Made by a program: the position numbers and the translations under genes. 6,985 bases of DNA, taken from NCBI GenBank assembly GCA_031277445.1, contig JAITMH010000060.1, forward strand, positions 1 through 6,985. The letters run 5' to 3'. Every line of letters starts with the position of its first letter. The stretch's first letter is position 1. The notes beneath the pieces were generated by a model. The model had not been told where the DNA came from. It ran no database searches and saw only the letters and a list, made by a program, of their open reading frames with translations. Source of the stretch: Burkholderiales bacterium. Its GTDB lineage: Bacteria > Pseudomonadota > Gammaproteobacteria > Burkholderiales > Casimicrobiaceae. Positions 1 to 4,484 of this stretch are shown piece after piece.

Positions 1-13
1 GACCATCAACGCG

Positions 14-649
14 TTAAACCACATCCCTGCTCTCCGCTTCCTTGATTCCGGCAATGATATCGTGAATAAGGTCTTTGTGATTCATCACGAAGGAGTGGGC
101 GGTGTGAATTTCAACACGCTGGATGTTCGGCAACGTTTCAGGAAACGCGGTTTCCGCCACACTTAAAATGCCGTCGTTAACTTCATCGGCGAACGGCGAA
201 AAACGACCGCGCCAACCGCGTGTGCCAACGTAAACGGTTGTTGGCATCGACGGCGTCGGCAACGCCGCCATGAATGCCGGGCTGGCCAGCAACTGCCCCA
301 TCTCGCCGGTCAGCCACCGGTAAGGCCGACACGGAGCAAAGCGCCGCGCCAATCGGCAAGCGACGGTCGGCGGCGTCAGAAGAAAACAGGCCAGCGGCGG
401 GACGGTTAATTCGGGCAGCACGCTGCGGATCAACACCGTTCCCAACGAGTGACCGATCAATACATACGGCGGCGTCAAGGCGTTGATTCGCGTCTGCAAC
501 CGCGCACGACACGGCGCGAAACGCTCAAAGGTTGCCGAGTAACCGAAACAACGTGCGTCAACACCCGCCGCCCGCAACCGTCGCGCCAACCACGCCATGG
601 AAAGCGGCGTGCGACCAAGGCCGTGGAGTAAAACAGCCGAAATGTTCAT
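14..649 (-). CDS. Small alpha/beta-hydrolase (putative esterase/lipase-like)
   Basis: A 211-residue cytosolic protein of the alpha/beta-hydrolase fold, with no signal peptide or membrane segment. Visible motifs are an oxyanion-hole HGLGR at residues 9-13, the nucleophile elbow GHSLG at 66-70 (catalytic Ser68), an acid candidate Asp159 in NDGILSV, and catalytic His185 in AHSFVMN. These appear in the order Ser-Asp-His expected for the fold. The length matches compact EstA/lipase-like hydrolases that lack a large cap domain. The natural substrate, probably an ester or acyl compound, cannot be read from the sequence. The ATG at 647-649 gives the full N-terminal strand before HGLG, but the Shine-Dalgarno sequence upstream is weak. 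The gene ends with TAA at 14-16. It lies downstream of the cupin on the same strand, separated by 267 bp of repeats, so co-transcription is doubtful. Nothing ties it to the sortase genes. Confidence 0.85.
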   Translation of the reverse strand: MNISAVLLHGLGRTPLSMAWLARRLRAAGVDARCFGYSATFERFAPCRARLQTRINALTPPYVLIGHSLGTVLIRSVLPELTVPPLACFLLTPPTVACRLARRFAPCRPYRWLTGEMGQLLASPAFMAALPTPSMPTTVYVGTRGWRGRFSPFADEVNDGILSVAETAFPETLPNIQRVEIHTAHSFVMNHKDLIHDIIAGIKEAESRDVV

Positions 650-670
650 TCCGGGATTGTATCGCCACCG

Positions 671-744
671 GCGTCTTTGCGAGGAGAGAAGTGACGAAGC
701 AGAAAAGCTAACCGCAAAGAACGCAAAGAAATTCTCGCGCGGAG
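671..744 (+). repeat. Composite dispersed repeat, copy A
   Basis: Two adjoining repeat modules. The first (671-703) contains GTGACGAAGCAG and resembles the widespread 'gcgtcattgcgag...gaagcaat' intergenic repeat. The second (about 711-744) contains CGCAAAGAACGCAAAGAAAT. Both recur in the same order on the opposite strand at 1384-1463. By hand alignment about 65 of 74 positions match, with a 6-nt length difference. Copies A and B therefore form an inverted pair around the cupin gene. No coding function is evident. Confidence 0.75.
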
Positions 745-766
745 GCGCGGGGAACGCGGAGTTGAG

Positions 767-801
767 CCCCCTTTTTGAAAGGGGGTGCCGCCGAAGGCGG
801 C
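767..801. repeat. Double-hairpin REP-like element
   Basis: Two adjacent perfect hairpins. The first has an 8-bp stem (767-774 with 778-785, C5T3/A3G5) and a 3-nt loop. The second has a 6-bp stem (787-792 GCCGCC with 796-801 GGCGGC) and a GAA loop. Paired short GC-rich hairpins like this are typical of intergenic REP-type elements. There is no T-tract directly after the stems, so an intrinsic terminator role is not supported. Confidence 0.65.
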
Positions 802-813
802 GGGGGTTTGTCT

Positions 814-845
814 CTCACGCGAAGACACAAAGCCACGAAGAAGAA
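814..845 (+). repeat. Related 'cacgaag' dispersed repeat fragment
   Basis: The stretch ACGCGAAGACACAAAGCC followed by ACGAAGAAG resembles the second module of the composite repeat at 711-744 (A-rich 'cgcaaag...' units). It looks like a diverged third fragment of that family, lying between two hairpin REPs. Similarity was judged by eye. Confidence 0.4.
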
Positions 846-854
846 ACGCCTCTT

Positions 855-902
855 TCCCCTCTCCCGGCCTTCGGCCACCCTCTCCCGCAAGCGGGAGAGG
901 GG
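855..902. repeat. REP-like hairpin of the CCCTCTCCC family
   Basis: An 11-bp perfect stem (878-888 CCCTCTCCCGC with 891-901 GCGGGAGAGGG) has a 2-nt gap at its tip. It is preceded by a small GGCC-TTC-GGCC hairpin (866-876). The same CCCTCTCCC/GGGAGAGGG core recurs at 4180-4267, so this is a dispersed repeat in this genome. It lies just beyond the cupin stop codon and may stabilise or end the cupin transcript, although it has no T-tract on either side. Confidence 0.75.
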
Positions 903-916
903 AGATCATTACCTCC

Positions 917-1270
917 CTACGCCAGTTGTTTTTTATACGTCCCGCCGGTATTGTTTTCATTCAAAGTTCCGTCAAATTCAATGAGCAGGCATTTCACGAG
1001 GGATTTGCACACAGGGCGATGGCGCACACCTTTGGGGACAATCACAACGTCACCTTGATTCAAGGTGATCAAGCCGTCCTCAAACTCCAAGTCAAACGTG
1101 CCTTCTATCACATAAAACAATTCGTCGGAATTTTCGTGGCAGTGAAAATCCAGGGTTCTGTTTTCGGCCGACACCACATTCAACAGGTGATCGTTCAGAC
1201 GGCCAATTTCAAGGTATTGGAACAAAGCGCCGCTGTTCGCTTTTTCCAGCAAGTTTGTTTTTTTGATCAT
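917..1270 (-). CDS. Single-domain cupin protein
   Basis: A 117-residue small beta-barrel cupin, cytosolic and without a signal peptide. Motif 1 is visible as H43-x-H45-x4-E50-x6-G57 and motif 2 as G73-x5-P79-x-G81-x2-H84. The usual metal ligands His43, His45, Glu50 and His84 are all present, so it probably binds a divalent metal. Whether it is an enzyme (isomerase or dioxygenase) or a small-molecule binder cannot be told. The ATG at 1268-1270 is supported by an AAGGA Shine-Dalgarno sequence (1278-1282 on the reverse strand, 7-nt spacing). The stop is TAG. Hand-counted GC over 1021-1260 is about 47 percent, against about 65 percent in sampled lines of the flanking hydrolase and kinase. The gene is bracketed by inverted repeat copies A and B. 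Both points suggest acquisition from elsewhere. No link to the sortase genes is visible. Confidence 0.85.
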   Translation of the reverse strand: MIKKTNLLEKANSGALFQYLEIGRLNDHLLNVVSAENRTLDFHCHENSDELFYVIEGTFDLEFEDGLITLNQGDVVIVPKGVRHRPVCKSLVKCLLIEFDGTLNENNTGGTYKKQLA

Positions 1271-1342
1271 GGGGCTTTCCTTCTTTCTGTTTGGGGCGCG
1301 TTTTGTTTCAATTGTGGTACAAATAGTGCCCTGTTTTCTGGA

Positions 1343-1372
1343 TTCTGCGACTCCGCTTCGCTACGCGCAGAA
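1343..1372. repeat. Short dispersed palindrome (TTCTGCG/CGCAGAA)
   Basis: A perfect 7-bp inverted repeat (1343-1349 and 1366-1372) flanks a GC-rich centre. It has the look of a common intergenic repeat ('attctgcg...cgcagaat'). It lies in the 169-bp gap between the kinase stop and the cupin start. It could fold in the readthrough transcript upstream of the cupin, but it has no T-tract, so a terminator is not claimed. Confidence 0.55.
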
Positions 1373-1383
1373 TGACAGATATA

Positions 1384-1463
1384 CTCCGCGTGAGAATTTC
1401 TTTGCGCTCTTTGCGGTCAATTTTTTCTGAATTGCTTCGTCACTTCGTTTCTCGCAATGACGC
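1384..1463 (-). repeat. Composite dispersed repeat, copy B
   Basis: Reverse-strand copy of the two-module repeat at 671-744, with the modules in the same order when read on the minus strand. It overlaps the end of the kinase gene: the kinase stop codon (1440-1442) and about its last eight codons lie within the first module. It is the right-hand partner of the inverted pair around the cupin gene. Confidence 0.75.
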
Positions 1464-3290
1464 CGGAGGCATCTGATCCCTGTCTTCTGACATCTGACTT
1501 CTGCCCTCTGACATCTGCCCCGGCGCACTGTTCAGCGTGACCGTCACCAGAGCGCCGAGCGCATCGTCGCGTGGCGAGAGGCGTGCGGTGCCACCATGAA
1601 ATTCGGCGATCAGCCGAACGACGTAAAGCCCCAGCCCGAGGTGCGGCGTGTCACTGCGTTTGCCCTGACGGACGGACACCATCGGTTCAAACAGCGAGGC
1701 GTTGTCGCCTTCGGGAGGCAGCGCCCCTTCGTTGACGACGCGCAGCACGGCGCTTTTGCCGGTCGATTGCAGACTGATGTCGATCACGGTGTCGGGCGTG
1801 GCAAATTCATGTGCGTTGGCGACAAGTTTGTCGAGCATTTGCACGATCAGGTCGGGCGCGACGAAGCGGCGGCACGGCGTTTCGGGAACGCGCAACGAAA
1901 AACGGCGGTCGGAATAAGCAAGCGTGTAACCCTCGATACTGCTTTTAAGCAACGCGCAAAGATCGACCTGGGCGCGTTCGGCATCGACGATGCTTTGGTC
2001 GAGACGCGAGGCTTCGGTCATCCGCGCCAGAATGTGCGACAGTCGCGTCAGTCCGCCCTGGGCGCGTTCAAGATAGGTGTGGCGCTCATCATCGGATAAA
2101 GGTTCATGCAGATTTTCGAGCGAACTGCGGACGACGGCGATTGGTGTGCGCAATTCGTGCGACAAACGGCTGGCGATTTGTTCGCGGTAAACGGCGGCTT
2201 CTTCAAGGCGACCGAGCACGTCCGAAAAGCTGCGCGACAGGTCGCCGATTTCGTCACCGGCTCTGGCGCTGGCGGCGATGGTGCGTACGCGGCCACGGGC
2301 ATCGACGGCGTGTTCGGTTTCATTGCGCAACCGGCGAATACGCGCCGACAGTCTTGATGCGTAAGCGATCAGCACGGCGGCGATCAGCAACACGGCCGCG
2401 AGCAGTAATGAAAACAGTCTTTCAAATGCCTGATTGCGGGCGGCGAGAATGCCGTTGGTGGTTTCTTCGACGATGACGGCGCCGGTCACGCGGTTGCCGG
2501 TCCAGATCGGCGTCGTCGCAACGGTGATGGTCGCGGCGCGGTCGGTGGTCGGACGCTGGCCGAGCATCGGAATGCCGGAGAGCGCGCCTTCGACTTCACG
2601 CGCCGACGCGAGTGCTTGTGTTCCCGGTTCGTCCACGAAGTCTTCGGTCGGCTGTTCGATCAGACGCGCATAAACCGGTTCGATCAGACGCGCACGCAAC
2701 CATGGCCAGGGGTCGTTCCATGCGAACGGTTGCGGTGGCCGTTCGTCAATCATCCGGTGCAACGAACCAAGTCGCGCCAACACGCGCAGATCGCGGTCAA
2801 TCACCCACAGCCGCACATTGGCAGACACCAGCGGCGCTAACGCATTTTCGAGTTGTTGTTGCAGATTGTCCGGCAAGAGTGTTGCCGATGAAGAAGCGGG
2901 TGACAACAACGATGGCGTGACGACCAGCGGTTGCATCGGCAGTCGTAGCGGCGGGTCTGTCAAATCCGATGGCGCATCCAGCGGCGCATCCGGGAAATCA
3001 GCGGCGTCGGCCTCGCGCTGCGCTTGTGGCAGGGAGATGCGGCTGTCGGCGCGAAAAACATCGGGGCGTTCGTACAGCGCCGTCGCCACTGCTTTTGCGG
3101 TCACGCGCAGCGCCCGTTCCTGACCGCTCTTGAGAAAGAGATCGACTTCGCGCAGGTATTCGTAACTGAGCCAGGGCAGAATCAACAGCACGGTCAGCGT
3201 CAGCAGCAGTTGCAGCCGAATGCCGAAACGCGGGACAGCAAAATGTCCGCGTCGGCGGGAAGGGGGAAGTGGTGTTGTGGGAGGGGTCAT
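1440..3290 (-). CDS. pdsS: Proteobacterial dedicated sortase system sensor histidine kinase
   Basis: A 616-residue inner-membrane sensor kinase that autophosphorylates on His and passes phosphate to the adjacent regulator. TM1 is at about 25-42 and TM2 at about 292-310. Between them is a periplasmic sensor of about 250 residues with a Pro/Ala-rich stretch (95-140). A HAMP linker (311-365) follows, then the HisKA H-box SHELRTP with phospho-acceptor His378. The ATPase domain has an N-box around Asn492 (LVANAHEF) and a G2 box HLGLGL at 550-555. The G1 box is not a clear DxGxG (VVNEG at 518-522). The architecture and the neighbouring VIT/vWA and sortase genes fit the dedicated sortase kinase family. 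The ATG at 3288-3290 has GGAGG (3299-3303) 8 nt upstream. Residues 588-616 lie beyond the ATPase domain and are encoded by heptamer repeats and dispersed repeat copy B. It follows the regulator gene by 128 bp and may be translationally coupled to it. Confidence 0.88.
   Translation of the reverse strand: MTPPTTPLPPSRRRGHFAVPRFGIRLQLLLTLTVLLILPWLSYEYLREVDLFLKSGQERALRVTAKAVATALYERPDVFRADSRISLPQAQREADAADFPDAPLDAPSDLTDPPLRLPMQPLVVTPSLLSPASSSATLLPDNLQQQLENALAPLVSANVRLWVIDRDLRVLARLGSLHRMIDERPPQPFAWNDPWPWLRARLIEPVYARLIEQPTEDFVDEPGTQALASAREVEGALSGIPMLGQRPTTDRAATITVATTPIWTGNRVTGAVIVEETTNGILAARNQAFERLFSLLLAAVLLIAAVLIAYASRLSARIRRLRNETEHAVDARGRVRTIAASARAGDEIGDLSRSFSDVLGRLEEAAVYREQIASRLSHELRTPIAVVRSSLENLHEPLSDDERHTYLERAQGGLTRLSHILARMTEASRLDQSIVDAERAQVDLCALLKSSIEGYTLAYSDRRFSLRVPETPCRRFVAPDLIVQMLDKLVANAHEFATPDTVIDISLQSTGKSAVLRVVNEGALPPEGDNASLFEPMVSVRQGKRSDTPHLGLGLYVVRLIAEFHGGTARLSPRDDALGALVTVTLNSAPGQMSEGRSQMSEDRDQMPPASLRETK
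1471..1519. repeat. Seven tandem heptamers inside the kinase 3' end
   Basis: Seven consecutive 7-bp units can be read on the plus strand: ATCTGAT, CCCTGTC, TTCTGAC, ATCTGAC, TTCTGCC, CTCTGAC, ATCTGCC. The consensus is close to NTCTGAC. On the coding strand they give a 7-residue periodicity (QMSEGRS, QMSEDRD, QM) at kinase residues 592-607. A 7-bp unit shifts frame, so three units encode one protein repeat. Arrays like this can change length and alter the C-terminal frame. Confidence 0.75.
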
Positions 3291-3419
3291 CCTAAAAACC
3301 TCCGTTGGGCGTGCTCGCCAGTGCTCTCACCCAATGGGTGAGAGGTAAAAAAGACTCCAAAGTAAACCATCACGTTGTTTTCCATAGACTTATAAGCGGT
3401 CAACTGAGGTTTTTAGGAT
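3289..3419 (-). promoter_or_regulatory. Long-range stem joining regulator stop and kinase start
   Basis: A perfect 14-bp inverted repeat has arms at 3289-3302 and 3406-3419, 103 nt apart. In the minus-strand mRNA, the first arm begins inside the regulator TGA stop. The second arm covers GAGG of the kinase Shine-Dalgarno sequence and the first two bases of its ATG. The stem could hide the kinase initiation region until a ribosome finishing the regulator opens it. This is inferred from complementarity. An alternative is that the arms are the ends of a small 131-bp inserted element. Confidence 0.5.
3324..3344. repeat. Hairpin in the regulator-kinase spacer
   Basis: A perfect 9-bp stem, CTCTCACCC (3324-3332) with GGGTGAGAG (3336-3344), and a 3-nt loop. 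It sits inside the loop of the larger 14-bp inverted repeat. It resembles the other CTCTC/GAGAG hairpins in this window. There is no downstream T-tract in the direction of transcription. It could slow or process the regulator-kinase mRNA. Confidence 0.6.
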
Positions 3420-4117
3420 CATGTTTCTTGTGGGTTCCAGCGGTAGCCCATGCCGTAAACGGTAACGATGTGATCGAAAGCCGAATCGGTCGCGGTGAAT
3501 TTGCGGCGAATGCGTTTGATGTGCGAAGTGATCGTCGCTTCATCGACGTAGATGCGAGCATCTTTCATCAGACTTTCGCGGTCTTTGACGTGGCCGGGGT
3601 GACGCGCCAGTGTGTGTACCATCCAGAATTCGGTGACGGTGAGCGGCACCGGCGCCTCCTGCCAGTGCGCCGACAGCCTCGGCAGATCGAGACGCAACGC
3701 GCCACGCACCAGCACGTCGTCGGCTTCCGGCGGCGACGCGGCCAGATCGCTGCGCCGGAACAACGTAGCGATACGGGCGGTCAAGTGTGGCAAGCTGACA
3801 TCTTTGGTGACGTAATCGTCAGCGCCCATGCGCAAACCGGCCACAATATCGAAATCGCTGTCACGTGCTGAGAGAAAAATGATCGGCAAACGTTCCGAAC
3901 GCGCTCGCAGTTCGCGGCAAAGCGTAAAACCGCCGTCAACCTCATCGCCGAGGCCGATGTCGATCAGCGCAAGATCGGGCAATCGGGCGGCGAAAGCGGC
4001 AAGCGCTTCGGCGCGGTTGGCGTAGGTGGACACTTTGTAGCCTTGCCGACGCAGCGCTTCGGCGCAGTTGTCGCGTAGCGCCGGTTCGTCTTCAATCAGG
4101 GCGATGTGGCGGCTCAT
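3419..4117 (-). CDS. pdsR: Proteobacterial dedicated sortase system response regulator
   Basis: A 232-residue OmpR/PhoB-type DNA-binding regulator. The receiver domain (about 3-122) has the acidic pocket Glu9/Asp10, phospho-acceptor Asp53 (ALIDIGL), Ser83 (FLSAR) and Lys105 (YVTKD), all the residues needed for phosphorylation. The winged-helix domain (about 135-228) ends with the usual VYGMGYRW hairpin. The start chosen is the ATG at 4115-4117, with GGAGA five bases upstream. The frame stays open a further 42 codons to 4243, but that part reads through REP hairpins and adds nothing conserved. It precedes the kinase in transcription and is its probable phosphate acceptor. It is divergent from the VIT/vWA substrate gene, the likeliest target of its regulation. 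Family assignment rests on receiver and DNA-binding motifs plus gene context. Confidence 0.88.
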   Translation of the reverse strand: MSRHIALIEDEPALRDNCAEALRRQGYKVSTYANRAEALAAFAARLPDLALIDIGLGDEVDGGFTLCRELRARSERLPIIFLSARDSDFDIVAGLRMGADDYVTKDVSLPHLTARIATLFRRSDLAASPPEADDVLVRGALRLDLPRLSAHWQEAPVPLTVTEFWMVHTLARHPGHVKDRESLMKDARIYVDEATITSHIKRIRRKFTATDSAFDHIVTVYGMGYRWNPQET

Positions 4118-4122
4118 GAGGT

Positions 4123-4127
4123 TCTCC
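4123..4127 (-). promoter_or_regulatory. Ribosome-binding site fixing the regulator start
   Basis: GGAGA on the minus strand, five bases before the ATG at 4115-4117. It decides in favour of the internal ATG over the longer frame, which would translate a REP repeat. Confidence 0.7.
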
Positions 4128-4172
4128 AAAAAGCAATGGTTACACTGGCGCGTTTCCGGTTCAAGCGCATAC

Positions 4173-4271
4173 CCCTTTTCCCTCTCCCCTCGCGGGAGAG
4201 GGTGCCCCGAAGAGGCGGGAGAGGGGGAAGCGGTCGTTTTCACCCCTCTCCCACAAGGGGAGAGGGGAGCA
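4173..4271. repeat. REP-like hairpin cluster in the divergent spacer
   Basis: Two GC-rich hairpins of the CCCTCTCCC family. One has a 9-bp stem (4180-4188 with 4194-4202). The other has a 10-bp stem (4243-4252 with 4258-4267). A partial GGCGGGAGAGGGGG half-site lies between them. They occupy most of the regulator 5' untranslated side of the divergent spacer. The core matches the repeat at 878-901. Confidence 0.75.
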
Positions 4272-4402
4272 AAGCGCGGCGCTCCCTTACAGGAAGGTAT
4301 TCACCTAAATCAAAACTGCTCTAACGGCACTATAGCCGAAGCAGCGGGCGACGAACACGGTTTTCGAGCATTGCCATCACTTTGCCACAATTGATCGGCG
4401 TT

Positions 4403-4430
4403 TTGACAGCAATGGCGACCGGAATAGTCA
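4403..4430 (+). promoter_or_regulatory. Candidate promoter for the VIT/vWA substrate gene
   Basis: A perfect -35 hexamer TTGACA (4403-4408) is followed after 16 bases by TAGTCA (4425-4430), or after 17 by AGTCAT. Both are poor -10 matches. A good -35 with a weak -10 would fit regulated transcription, but it may also be chance. Upstream at 4316-4344 is an imperfect dyad (CTGCT...CGGC-ACTATA-GCCG...AGCAG), the only operator-like symmetry noticed outside the REPs in this spacer. Confidence 0.35.
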
Positions 4431-4472
4431 TGGTTGGCGGGTGTAATGGCCTCATCGGATAACTACCCCCTC

Positions 4473-4478
4473 AAGGAG
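4473..4478 (+). promoter_or_regulatory. Ribosome-binding site fixing the substrate gene start
   Basis: AAGGAG lies six bases before the ATG at 4485. It supports that start over the upstream in-frame TTG (4434) and ATG (4446), which have no comparable site. Confidence 0.8.
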
Positions 4479-4484
4479 AAAACC

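Noticed and set aside
650..916. CRISPR array in the repeat-dense spacer
   Set aside because: The repeats differ in sequence and orientation and have no regular spacer length. They are REP-like and composite dispersed repeats.
646..960. Small minus-strand frames across the 650-916 spacer
   Set aside because: They encode low-complexity Arg/Pro/Gly peptides from hairpin repeats, and one overlaps the cupin in another frame.
785..1375. 196-codon plus-strand frame across the repeat spacer and cupin
   Set aside because: It begins in REP DNA and runs antisense to the cupin, which has both complete cupin motifs and a good ribosome-binding site.
4118..4243. 42-residue N-terminal extension of the response regulator
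   Set aside because: It translates REP hairpins (SPASSGHPLPRGERE-like), whereas the internal ATG at 4115-4117 has GGAGA and begins exactly at the receiver domain.
4434..4484. Upstream TTG/ATG starts for the VIT/vWA gene
   Set aside because: They lack a ribosome-binding site, overlap the candidate promoter region, and the ATG at 4485 has a near-ideal AAGGAG.
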